DNA of 26,159 bases from JAVBRU01 sp031547595 (GCA_031547595.1 JAVBRU010000092.1:1-26159); one strand, 5' to 3'. Counted from the first letter of the stretch, positions 19,473 through 26,159 are shown. Numbers and translations are program-made. Notes: a model not told the origin generated them from the letters alone.

Positions 19473-21365
19473 TCACGGGTTGCCTTTTGAGACTTCGACT
19501 ACGGCATTCGGGTCATAGCGCTTGCCGATCACGCGGCGCGCTTTGCGGTTCTGCACACTGTCAAATATGATCGAAAAATCATAGTCTTCCGGGTACATTT
19601 CCTGCGCTTCCACGATGCGCTTCACGCGCTTGTGGTTCACAGGCCTTTTTTCATCCTTAATTTGTACCAGCAGCATACCCTTATCATCCGCCGTGCGGCA
19701 GATAATCCCCATCTCGCGGGTAGGGTAGATCATCACGCAATCCCCACGCGTAAAGCTCTGGGCATGGGTGGCGCGGGGCGGGTCTGCGGCCGCTGTGAGG
19801 GTGGATGCGCGGGTGCGTTCGGCTGTTCCCTGCTGCAAATCTTCCCCTGCGCTAACGCGTCGGGCGCGCTGAAGCACGATGTCCGGCAATCCAATGCGCT
19901 GCGCAATAGCCAGTGCGCAGCTCTCCCCTGCCCTGCCCACTTCCAGCTGATAGGTGGGTGCCAAAGTTTGCTGGTCAAACAGCATGCGCGCATTCACAAA
20001 GCCCTGCGCGTTTTCGCAATAATTTTTGACCTCGGGATAGTGGGTGGTGGCAATCAGCATACAGCGGCGCACGCGAAGCTCCTCCAACACGGCCACGGCC
20101 AACCCCATGCCTTCTGCAGGATCGGTGCCGGAGCCCAGTTCGTCCAGCAGCACCAGGCTTTCCGATCCCGCCTTTTCCAGAATGTCCTTTACACGGGTCA
20201 TGTGTGCAGAAAAGGTGGACAGATTTTCCGTGATGCTTTGGCCATCGCCCACATCACACAGATAGGTATCAAACAGGCACAGGCGCGTGCCTTCTTTGGC
20301 GCTGACATGCAGCCCGCACTGTGCCATCAGAGCCAGCAAACCCACCGTTTTGAGTGTGACAGTTTTCCCGCCGGTGTTGGGGCCGGTGACGACAATTCCG
20401 TGGGTTTGGGTATCCAATGTCAATGACAGCGGGATGCAGCTGCGCTGATCCAGCAGCGGATGCCGCGCTTCTATCAGGCACAGGCTGCGCCTGGCCGTGA
20501 CAATTGGCTCCGCTGCGTCCATCTGGCGGCTAAGCTGCGCCTTGGCAAAGGCAAAATCCAGCGCCTCCATGGCCTCCATACTGCGACGAATGATGCCCGC
20601 ATGATCAGCCACCAGGCCAGACAATGTGTACAACACCCGCCGGATCTCATTTTCTTCTTCAATGTGCAATTCGCCAAGTTCATCAGACAATTTCCGCACA
20701 GCAGCAGGTTCCATAAACACCGTGCCTCCGGAGGACGATATATCCACCACCGTGCCCTGCATTTCGTTTCGGTACGCGCGCTTCACAGGCAAAGCATAAC
20801 GCCCGCCGCGCATCACCACCATGGCGTCCGAAAAAATATGCGTCTTATGTGCTAAACAACTGCTGAGACGCGATTGAATCTGCGCCTTCACGCTGTCCAT
20901 GCGCCGCCGTATATCCCGCAGCACAGGTGATGCCGCGCTATCCACCTCGCCGCCGCGGATGCAGTTTTCTATTTCTTCGCGCAGCGCAGCCAGATCGTCC
21001 ATACCGCGCCCCACCAGCGCCAGCGCCGCGCCGGTTGTCTCCGCACTTGCCAAATAGCGGCGCATGCGCCCGCAGGCCACGGCAAAACGCGCCACACTTT
21101 CCAGCTCCGTTCCCGATAGCATGCCGCCCGCCTGCGCCAGTGCCAGCACCCGCTCTGCTTCCTCCATGGAGGTGAGGGGCGGCGAGCCGCAGGCATCCAG
21201 TATCCTGCGCGCAGCAGTCGTCTCTTCCTGCATCTGGCGGCAGTGCGCTTCATTCAAAGAAGGTGTCAAGGCCAGAAGGCGCTGCTTGGCGCGCTCACAG
21301 TGCGCCGCATCCGCCAGCATATTCAAAATGACATGAAACTCCAGAGTTTGTGCATATGTATCCAA
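19473..21365 (-). CDS. MutS2-like ATPase lacking the coiled-coil and Smr nuclease domains
   Basis: 630 residues against about 785 for full MutS2. Start TTG 21365 has AAAGGGG about 9 bases upstream and gives the usual MutS2 opening (TLEFHVILNMLA). The core and lever region covers about 1-300. The ATPase has Walker A GPNTGGKT with Lys334, Walker B LVLLDELGSGTDPAEG and the ATTHYPEVK histidine. After the ATPase, the long coiled-coil of MutS2 is replaced by a short Ala/Thr-rich link. A KOW-like segment (about 545-600) follows, and the protein then stops without the Smr domain and its LDLR/HGxGxG motifs. MutS2 suppresses recombination and acts on stalled ribosomes; this form should bind and use ATP but not cut. 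It converges with the kinase gene, 6 bases apart. Confidence 0.88.
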   Translation of the reverse strand: MDTYAQTLEFHVILNMLADAAHCERAKQRLLALTPSLNEAHCRQMQEETTAARRILDACGSPPLTSMEEAERVLALAQAGGMLSGTELESVARFAVACGRMRRYLASAETTGAALALVGRGMDDLAALREEIENCIRGGEVDSAASPVLRDIRRRMDSVKAQIQSRLSSCLAHKTHIFSDAMVVMRGGRYALPVKRAYRNEMQGTVVDISSSGGTVFMEPAAVRKLSDELGELHIEEENEIRRVLYTLSGLVADHAGIIRRSMEAMEALDFAFAKAQLSRQMDAAEPIVTARRSLCLIEARHPLLDQRSCIPLSLTLDTQTHGIVVTGPNTGGKTVTLKTVGLLALMAQCGLHVSAKEGTRLCLFDTYLCDVGDGQSITENLSTFSAHMTRVKDILEKAGSESLVLLDELGSGTDPAEGMGLAVAVLEELRVRRCMLIATTHYPEVKNYCENAQGFVNARMLFDQQTLAPTYQLEVGRAGESCALAIAQRIGLPDIVLQRARRVSAGEDLQQGTAERTRASTLTAAADPPRATHAQSFTRGDCVMIYPTREMGIICRTADDKGMLLVQIKDEKRPVNHKRVKRIVEAQEMYPEDYDFSIIFDSVQNRKARRVIGKRYDPNAVVEVSKGNP

Positions 21366-21404
21366 TGGTATCTGCCCCTTTCATTTTAGGGCGCACTTCA
21401 AATC

Positions 21405-21429
21405 AAAAATAGACATGATTTTTCACGTC
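21405..21429 (-). terminator. Possible terminator or attenuator upstream of the mutS2-like gene
   Basis: As minus-strand RNA, GACGUGA (21429-21423) pairs with UCAUGUC (21418-21412) over 7 bp, including one G-U, around an AAAA loop. It is followed by UAUUUUUGAUUU. The stem is AU-rich and so of uncertain strength. It lies 40 bases before the TTG start, where it could stop the leader transcript. Confidence 0.4.
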
Positions 21430-21485
21430 ATGCCCACACTGACTGGTATGCAATCAGCAGGACGTTGTATATCGGCGCGCCCGGT

Positions 21486-21527
21486 GCGGCGGCAACTGCA
21501 AACAAACGGGGTTTTTCCCCCCGCCGC
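21486..21527 (-). other. GC-rich stem-loop in the mutS2-like leader
   Basis: GCGGCGG and CCGCCGC (21486-21492 and 21521-21527) form a 7-bp outer stem. Inside the loop GGGG and CCCC (21508-21511, 21517-21520) can form an inner hairpin. No T run follows it in either direction, so it does not look like a terminator. Confidence 0.4.
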
Positions 21528-21553
21528 GTGCACTTCCTTCCGCGGGTTGTATA

Positions 21554-21592
21554 TTAGTTGTTGGTATTCCCCACAACTGCGCTAACCGACAT
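21554..21592 (-). CDS. Possible 12-codon leader ORF (MSVSAVVGNTNN)
   Basis: ATG 21592 is preceded by AAGGAGG with a 7-base gap, one of the best ribosome sites in the window. It is the first such site after a near-consensus promoter. The peptide ends at TAA 21554-21556. It has no run of one amino acid that would suggest a classical attenuation peptide. The same frame stays open for 41 more codons after the TAA. It could be a leader peptide, a microprotein, or the start of a broken gene. No homologue is recognised. Confidence 0.4.
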   Translation of the reverse strand: MSVSAVVGNTNN

Positions 21593-21621
21593 CAAACGTC
21601 CTCCTTCAAATTATTGCATTT

Positions 21622-21650
21622 AGTATATCAACCTTTGCCCGCGCTGTCAA
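21622..21650 (-). promoter_or_regulatory. Near-consensus sigma-A promoter of the mutS2-like leader
   Basis: On the minus strand TTGACA (21650-21645) and TATACT (21627-21622) are separated by 17 bases. This is a perfect -35 and a 5 of 6 -10. A start near 21615 leaves about 22 bases to the small ORF and about 250 bases to the mutS2-like start. It lies 11 bases after the P-loop kinase stop. Confidence 0.75.
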
Positions 21651-21663
21651 GTGGTATCCACTT
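21649..21663. promoter_or_regulatory. Inverted repeat overlapping the -35 of the leader promoter
   Basis: AAGTGG-TAT-CCACTT is a perfect 6-bp inverted repeat with a 3-base centre. Two of its bases are the first two of the -35 TTGACA, and it also covers the P-loop kinase stop codon. It could be an operator. It may also be chance, since part of it is coding. Confidence 0.25.
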
Positions 21664-22222
21664 ACAGCGCAAAATGCTCCACAATCATGCCTGCCACTTC
21701 CTCAGGGGAAAGCTGCGTATTATCCAGCCGCAAATAATGCTCTTTCCGAATCTCTCCGGGCTGCGAGTTGAGGCGGTATTTCTCCTCCAGCTGCACAAAC
21801 CGGCGTTCAGAGCTTCCTATATCCCGCTTGCTGGGCTTGTTTATCAGGCGGTTTTCAGTAGTGTTGCGTTCCAGCCGCACCTCCTTATCCGCCAGCAGCT
21901 CCACATAATACACCTGCGCGCCATGTTCTGCAAACAACCGCTCCAGCCCGTCCAGGTAGGCCGTATCCCCCGGATCGTCCAGTGCCCACATGAAGGTAAA
22001 TATCATGCCGTATTCTTCTGTTTTCACAAACGCTTCGAATACTTCCCGCCGAAACAGCGCAGTCAAACGCCACATTTCCGCCGGATAGTTTGCAAAAATA
22101 TCGCACACCGGCTCGATCGTCATATGGTTATGGAACAGCTTGAGCCCCGTTTTCTTCGCCAGCACCTGCCCTACTGTCATTTTGCCCACCGCATGCGGGC
22201 CAAAGATGATCACAAGCTTCAT
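21662..22222 (-). CDS. Small P-loop kinase / AAA-type NTPase of unknown substrate
   Basis: 186 residues. The Walker A loop is GPHAVGKMT at 8-16, with Met in place of the usual Ser/Thr after Lys, as in a group of Firmicutes proteins annotated as AAA ATPase or shikimate kinase-like. KLFHNHMTIEPVCDIF follows, and then a lid-like basic region LERNTTENRLINKPSKRD (about 110-130). These features suggest a nucleotide, nucleoside or small-molecule kinase. Start ATG 22222 overlaps the Nudix gene stop as ATGA, with GGAGG 7 bases upstream. Pairing with a Nudix enzyme suggests a common metabolite or nucleotide, which is inference. No substrate can be named. Confidence 0.8.
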   Translation of the reverse strand: MKLVIIFGPHAVGKMTVGQVLAKKTGLKLFHNHMTIEPVCDIFANYPAEMWRLTALFRREVFEAFVKTEEYGMIFTFMWALDDPGDTAYLDGLERLFAEHGAQVYYVELLADKEVRLERNTTENRLINKPSKRDIGSSERRFVQLEEKYRLNSQPGEIRKEHYLRLDNTQLSPEEVAGMIVEHFAL

Positions 22223-22947
22223 TCTGTTTCCTCCATCTTTTGAAAGCGTAACTGCGAAACGCCATCATGCATCACCGTTTCCTGCCACATGCCATACGGG
22301 CGCACCCAGATGCCCTGCGTATCGTACAGGGCCTGATACACCACCATGGGCTCCAGCGTTTCAGAATGCAACGCGATATGCAGTACGCGGTATTCCTTGC
22401 CCTTAAAATGACGGTACTTGCCGCAAGGAATGCGGCGTTTCACACTTTCCAGCAGCAGCCGCGGATAAACCTCCGCCCAATAAGAAGCCTTGGGCACCTG
22501 CGATGCCAACACAGGCTCAGCCAGAATATCCTCCGGCAACACCCACCGCACCGCCTGCACTTCGTCCTTTTGCAATTGCATGCAGCCGATGGGCATATCC
22601 TGCCCCACCAGCCACACATCCCGGTGGCAGCCGCGCATATCATTGGTGCACTGGTATATCAGGTGTGCGTGGCGCATATCCGGCACAAAGCCCAGTTCCT
22701 CCGTCACTTCCCGCATCAGGGCTGCTTCGCTGTTTTCACCTGCCAGTGCCGCCCCGCGTGTAAATGTCCACGCACCGGGGTGCGTTTCTTTGCCATCCGC
22801 GCGCTGCTGCAGCAAGGTCTGCCCTTTGCTGTTGATGAAAAGTACATCCACAATCAAATGATACTCTCCGGCCGCCATGCTCTCGCGGCGGGTCACTGCC
22901 TTGCCCGTCAGCTGCCGCTTGCTGTCATACACATCCCACAGCTCCAT
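22219..22947 (-). CDS. Nudix hydrolase fused to a DUF1653 domain
   Basis: 242 residues from ATG 22947 (MELWDVYD). ATG 22950 is equally possible, with GGGTGGG just upstream of both. The Nudix box matches G-x5-E-x7-REUxEExGU exactly in residues 65-87, ending EAALMREVTEELGF. It should hydrolyse a nucleoside diphosphate linked to another group, with Mg2+ held by the box glutamates. Residues 176-230 (GKYRHFKGKEYRVLHIALHS and on to RPYGMWQETV) are a DUF1653 domain, usually found as a small stand-alone protein. The N-terminal part resembles isopentenyl-diphosphate isomerase-like Nudix proteins, so the substrate is open. It is first in a two-gene operon with the P-loop kinase and is served by its own sigma-A-like promoter. 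Confidence 0.88.
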   Translation of the reverse strand: MELWDVYDSKRQLTGKAVTRRESMAAGEYHLIVDVLFINSKGQTLLQQRADGKETHPGAWTFTRGAALAGENSEAALMREVTEELGFVPDMRHAHLIYQCTNDMRGCHRDVWLVGQDMPIGCMQLQKDEVQAVRWVLPEDILAEPVLASQVPKASYWAEVYPRLLLESVKRRIPCGKYRHFKGKEYRVLHIALHSETLEPMVVYQALYDTQGIWVRPYGMWQETVMHDGVSQLRFQKMEETE

Positions 22948-22963
22948 CATATACCCACCCAAC

Positions 22964-23000
22964 TAAAAAATCCCCACCGGCATCATACCAGTAGGGGATT
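22964..23000 (-). terminator. Intrinsic terminator of the solute-binding protein gene
   Basis: On the minus strand AATCCCC (23000-22994) pairs with GGGGATT (22975-22969). CTGG and CCGG extend the stem past a small bulge, and a run of six T ends at 22965. It begins 6 bases after the stop codon at 23007. Confidence 0.8.
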
Positions 23001-23010
23001 CATTTGTCAA
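22982..23010 (-). promoter_or_regulatory. Sigma-A-type promoter of the Nudix-kinase operon, inside the terminator
   Basis: On the minus strand TTGACA (23010-23005) and TATGAT (22987-22982) are 17 bases apart. This is a perfect -35 and a 5 of 6 -10. The -35 overlaps the stop codon of the upstream gene, and the -10 lies in the loop of its terminator. A start near 22975 would drop the 5' arm of the hairpin and lead straight to ATG 22947. Confidence 0.65.
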
Positions 23011-24869
23011 AACATAATAATCGTGTCAGAATCACCTTCCACATCCGCCGGCTCCTCAAACGTGGCATACAGTATCGCCGAGGACCATGTGGAGTATGCC
23101 ATGACCGAATAATTATACAAATCATTGCGGAAATAGTCGAAATATACGTTAGAGTACAGCGGCACCAGCGGCAGCACTTCCACAAAGCGCGTCTGGAATT
23201 CCAGCCATTTCTCCGCATACGCCTCAATATCATCCGGCGCAGTCTTGCTCATCTCCAGCGCCAGTTGCATCAGCTGCTCGTCGCGCAGGCCAGAGCGGTT
23301 CATCACGCCTTGGTATTCATCTGCCGTATGGTAGGTATAATACGGATCGAAAATATAGCTGAAATTTGTGGCGACAAAGAACATATCATACGTGCGATCT
23401 ACCTGCCGGTAGTAGTGCTGCAATAGCTGCGCCATGGGCAGCGCTGTCACTTCCAGCGCAGCACCCAGCACCTTGAATCCTTCCCGAAGCTGCGCTTCCA
23501 CCGCATCCGCCGCATCGTTATCCACGGGTTTTGCCATCTTGAGCACCAGTGGCTCCAGCAGTGTGGCATCCGTTGCGCTAACACGATAACGCAGCGTATC
23601 CATACCCACTACAAACTCTTCTCCCCGTTCATTCAGCGTCCAACCCTCTTTGATCAGCATATCCAACGCAGCGTTGATGTCCTGCTCGTAATAGTCCAAC
23701 GCCAGCAGTTCTTCGTTCATCTCTCCGACCATCCATTGCCCAAACCCATAATAGCCATACACCGGCTGGCCATATCCATTCAGCACGGTGTCACACAATA
23801 GCTGGCTGTCAATGGTGAGTGCAATGGCCTTGCGAAGAGCACTAGAGGACGGAAGGTCCCGTTCACAAGCAAAAGCCAGCATGCTCAAGCCGGAGCGCAG
23901 ATAGTACGCCGCCGTAATTTCCTCGCGCATGTACGCAGCCTGCCCCTGGGTGATCACCGCGCCTTGGGTGACCTTGTTGATCAGCCCAATTTCTCCCGTC
24001 AGCAGCTGATCCAGCATCGTCTCGTTTTTCACCTCGCGAAACTCCAGCTTTTCGATGGACGGCATTTGCCCTTCATAGTTGCCCATGTAATAAGGATTGA
24101 TGGCAAACCGCGCGACATGTGTGGCTTCATTATAGCTTGTCAGCGTGTACGCCCCGCTGACCACCTGCGGGTGAGAGCGATAGCCCGTCACGGGGTCCAG
24201 CACCGTTTTTTGTAACAGCTCCTCCGTAAAGCTTCCCGTAATATAGGCGCCTTCGCCGTCATCCCGGATGTTACAGCCCGGTGCAATCACTGCCATGGGA
24301 TACGGGGTAACTTCTACAAGGCTCAGCTCGTAAAAGTAGGGCAGGCATTCTGCCTTCACTGTCAACTGAAATTCCGTATTCGATAGGAAACGCACACCTG
24401 AAAACACATTCTTGCTGCCCGCGGCAAAGGCGTCCCAGCCCACCAAATGCGAATAGTTGGTGATTTGCGCCTGCAGCTGCGCCATCTGCGGGGCAGACTG
24501 CAATAAGATAGAAAACACGTAGTCCTTCGCCGTGATTGCAGAGCCATCACTGAACTTCATATCATCACGAATGATGAATTTGTAGGTATGATTGCCCGTT
24601 TGCATATTGACTTGGGTATCTATCTGCTGCACAATGTTTTCATTGATTGCGTAGTTGCCGCTTTCCATCCATGCCACTGTACTGGCATCATGCAGCAGCA
24701 CGCGTACATCCATATCCGCCGTGTTGTTTCCCCATATGTTTGTAAAAAACGAGCCATTCATTTGAGTGGTAGACCCTACTATCAGCAGGTTTTCATCCGC
24801 TTCCTGTGCAAAGGCCACCACCCCCATCAGTAGCATCAACACCATACACAAGGCAATTGCACGTTTCAT
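23007..24869 (-). CDS. Secreted family 5 extracellular solute-binding protein
   Basis: 620 residues. ATG 24869 is preceded by AAAGGAGG. A signal peptide ends near AFA-QEA (about residue 21), and there is no lipobox cysteine. The family 5 (oligopeptide/dipeptide/nickel type) binding fold shows in TYKFIIRDDMKFSDGSAITA, DYVFSILLQSAPQM, and KAIALTIDSQLLCDTVLNGY. These proteins capture a ligand for an ABC importer. No permease or ATPase gene is in the window on either side, and without a lipid anchor it would be free unless the envelope retains it. The ligand cannot be told from sequence. A strong hairpin sits directly before its ribosome site, and a terminator follows. Confidence 0.9.
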   Translation of the reverse strand: MKRAIALCMVLMLLMGVVAFAQEADENLLIVGSTTQMNGSFFTNIWGNNTADMDVRVLLHDASTVAWMESGNYAINENIVQQIDTQVNMQTGNHTYKFIIRDDMKFSDGSAITAKDYVFSILLQSAPQMAQLQAQITNYSHLVGWDAFAAGSKNVFSGVRFLSNTEFQLTVKAECLPYFYELSLVEVTPYPMAVIAPGCNIRDDGEGAYITGSFTEELLQKTVLDPVTGYRSHPQVVSGAYTLTSYNEATHVARFAINPYYMGNYEGQMPSIEKLEFREVKNETMLDQLLTGEIGLINKVTQGAVITQGQAAYMREEITAAYYLRSGLSMLAFACERDLPSSSALRKAIALTIDSQLLCDTVLNGYGQPVYGYYGFGQWMVGEMNEELLALDYYEQDINAALDMLIKEGWTLNERGEEFVVGMDTLRYRVSATDATLLEPLVLKMAKPVDNDAADAVEAQLREGFKVLGAALEVTALPMAQLLQHYYRQVDRTYDMFFVATNFSYIFDPYYTYHTADEYQGVMNRSGLRDEQLMQLALEMSKTAPDDIEAYAEKWLEFQTRFVEVLPLVPLYSNVYFDYFRNDLYNYSVMAYSTWSSAILYATFEEPADVEGDSDTIIMF

Positions 24870-24888
24870 GCTTGTCCTCCTTTATCCC

Positions 24889-24922
24889 ATCTACCCGACC
24901 GGCAAAAACCGGTCGGGTAGAT
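24889..24922 (-). repeat. Perfect 14-bp inverted repeat just upstream of the solute-binding protein ribosome site
   Basis: ATCTACCCGACCGG and CCGGTCGGGTAGAT (24889-24902 and 24909-24922) flank a 6-base loop. On the minus strand the stem ends 5 bases before AAAGGAGG (24883-24876). No T run follows in either direction, so it is not a standard intrinsic terminator. It may protect or separate the 5' end of the downstream mRNA, or act as an operator. The intergenic gap is 75 bases and shows no clear promoter. Confidence 0.7.
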
Positions 24923-24944
24923 CATTGAATCTCTTATTGGTTTG

Positions 24945-26159
24945 TTACTCGAAGCAATCGCCCACGTTCAGGCTGCCAATGCCCGCGCCCAACGGAATAT
25001 CAATATCAATAATGATTTCACCTGGCGTAACCTTGACATAGTACACCTTAATCACGTTTGCTTCCAGTGCAGGAGTCACAAGCAACGGCACGCCTTGGGT
25101 CCTTTGCAAGCGGTAGCCACCAAGTGCCTTGCCTTCGTAGTTGTTGATCAGTGTGCCTACAACGGTGGTGTATTGCTCAGTTTGGTTCGCATCCATTACA
25201 CCATCATAGTAGTATTCTACGCGATACTGCGCCAGCTGATTATAGATGAACACGATCCTGTTGCTCTCATTGATCGCAGTCACGACAATCTGCTTGGACG
25301 GCTGATCCTTCAGCACATACCCTGTGATCTCAATAGCATTTTCATCGTAGGTCTGGCCAAAGACACAGTTATCCACTGTCTTAGCCGGGGCGATTTCAGC
25401 GCCATTGATGGTGTTCAACCTGTATTCAACGCGGTAGGTCAGGGTATTCATGCGCGTATAGTACAGATTGATTACCAGGGAATTATCGGCAGGCACCAAA
25501 GCACCCTTGGGCTCTGTCAGGCTGTCATCAAACACAAAGCCCTCATAGATATTGGGGGTATACGCCGCCACATCGCCGAACAGTGCCTGGGTCTGGGTGG
25601 TATCTGCCGCCATCAGTGTCCAGGTGTTACCCATCGCCTGGATATAGTGGTTCACAGTGTATGAGTAGCTAAGCCGTTGCCAGACGGCGTACAAGTCGAT
25701 GCTCGTCAAGCCCATAGGCAGAGAGCGAACCTTGTCTTGCGCAAATTCCGGCGCAACCGCGTTCTTGTCCGTGCTCCAGCCCAGGAAGGTATAGCCCACT
25801 CTGACCGGCAACGGGGCAAACATCACTTCAACCATGGCATTGTATGCATAGCTCTGATTATCTTCAGGGACTAGCACATTTTCCGTGGCCAGCGCATTTG
25901 CGTGATAGCGCACCTGGCCCAGCACCGTCAGATCACCCTCGATCGTGACGATGTCATAGTTCCCCGCCACCGTGCCTTCGTTCAGCACATACGTGAAGGT
26001 GTTCTTCGAAGAACCCACGTCCGTCTGGCTGCCCGTCACGTTGTACGTTGCGCCGTCATCGCCCACAAACCCTGTGACCGTCATTTCGTCATTGGTCAGC
26101 GCCGTGCCGTCGTATTCTTTTTCGTCCGTCGCGCTTACCATCGTCACAGTGCGCGGATC
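24945..26159 (-). CDS. C-terminal part of a repeat-rich secreted or surface protein (MBG/YDG, InlB-type and MucBP-like repeats)
   Basis: The frame is open to the right edge, so the start lies outside; 404 codons are seen. From the N-terminal side: an MBG/YDG-type domain (KEYDGTALTNDEMTVTGFVG to about 25925); an InlB B-repeat/Flg_new unit with VRVGYTFLGWSTDKNAVAPE; then three MucBP-like units beginning YTVNHYIQ, YRVEYRLNTI and YRVEYYYDG, each ending in a VxxxY-type strand. Such repeats are found in large adhesins of Gram-positive bacteria. The protein ends IDIDIPLGAGIGSLNVGDCFE, with neither LPxTG nor a hydrophobic tail. Codon use is less GC-rich than in the housekeeping genes. Confidence 0.85.
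   Translation of the reverse strand, partial: DPRTVTMVSATDEKEYDGTALTNDEMTVTGFVGDDGATYNVTGSQTDVGSSKNTFTYVLNEGTVAGNYDIVTIEGDLTVLGQVRYHANALATENVLVPEDNQSYAYNAMVEVMFAPLPVRVGYTFLGWSTDKNAVAPEFAQDKVRSLPMGLTSIDLYAVWQRLSYSYTVNHYIQAMGNTWTLMAADTTQTQALFGDVAAYTPNIYEGFVFDDSLTEPKGALVPADNSLVINLYYTRMNTLTYRVEYRLNTINGAEIAPAKTVDNCVFGQTYDENAIEITGYVLKDQPSKQIVVTAINESNRIVFIYNQLAQYRVEYYYDGVMDANQTEQYTTVVGTLINNYEGKALGGYRLQRTQGVPLLVTPALEANVIKVYYVKVTPGEIIIDIDIPLGAGIGSLNVGDCFE

Noticed and set aside
21366..21530. GTG-initiated frame of about 40 codons in the mutS2-like leader
   Set aside because: Its purine-rich upstream stretch is too close to the GTG, and the peptide has no recognisable feature.
24889..24922. Reading the 14-bp hairpin as a plain intrinsic terminator
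   Set aside because: Neither strand has a T run after the stem; kept as a structured element instead.

Overview
The window reads as the chromosome of an endospore-forming, GC-rich member of the Firmicutes, most likely class Clostridia. It carries both dipicolinate synthase genes (dpaA, dpaB), the pro-sigma-K processing pair (spoIVFA, spoIVFB), and an FtsK/SpoIIIE translocase. Gene order echoes the Bacillus subtilis miaB-ymcA-cotE-mutS-mutL and spoVFA-spoVFB-...-spoIIIE neighbourhoods in condensed form. I cannot name the order or genus from sequence alone. No rRNA, tRNA, CRISPR array, insertion sequence or prophage was seen.

Layout. 1-8051 (+) is a tight housekeeping operon: miaB (5' end outside the window), a YlbF/YmcA-family gene, mutS, mutL, miaA and an aluminium-resistance-type PLP enzyme. 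It ends in a hairpin whose 3' arm is also the ribosome binding site of the next gene. 8108-9627 (+) is spoIVFA-spoIVFB. 9631-11189 (-) is an ECF sigma factor gene followed, with an ATGA overlap, by a membrane protein that is probably its anti-sigma factor. 11307-16635 (-) is dpaA-dpaB, then a secreted DUF3298-type protein, then ftsK/spoIIIE. A sigma-K-like promoter lies before dpaA, and a sigma-A-like promoter at the end of dpaB can drive the last two genes. 16803-19466 (+) is an orphan hybrid histidine kinase diverging from dpaA. 19473-21365 (-) encodes a short MutS2 relative without coiled-coil or Smr domain. In front of it is a roughly 250-base leader with a near-consensus sigma-A promoter, a 12-codon ORF and hairpins. 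21662-22947 (-) is a Nudix-DUF1653 gene overlapping a P-loop kinase gene. 23007-24869 (-) is a secreted family 5 solute-binding protein. 24945 to the right edge (-) is the C-terminal part of a repeat-rich surface or secreted protein. The last 3 kb is visibly less GC-rich than the rest.

How the parts work together. miaA and miaB make ms2i6A in tRNA, and the YlbF/YmcA protein between miaB and mutS fits the Fe-S and sporulation role of that family. mutS and mutL form the mismatch repair pair, with an endonuclease-competent MutL. The sporulation genes span sigma-K activation (SpoIVFA/B) and a major sigma-K output (dipicolinate).

The most unusual features are regulatory. Two intergenic regions nest a promoter -10 element in the loop of the preceding terminator-like hairpin (8058-8105 and 22964-23010). 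The mutS2-like gene is preceded by a structured leader that I cannot assign to any known element.
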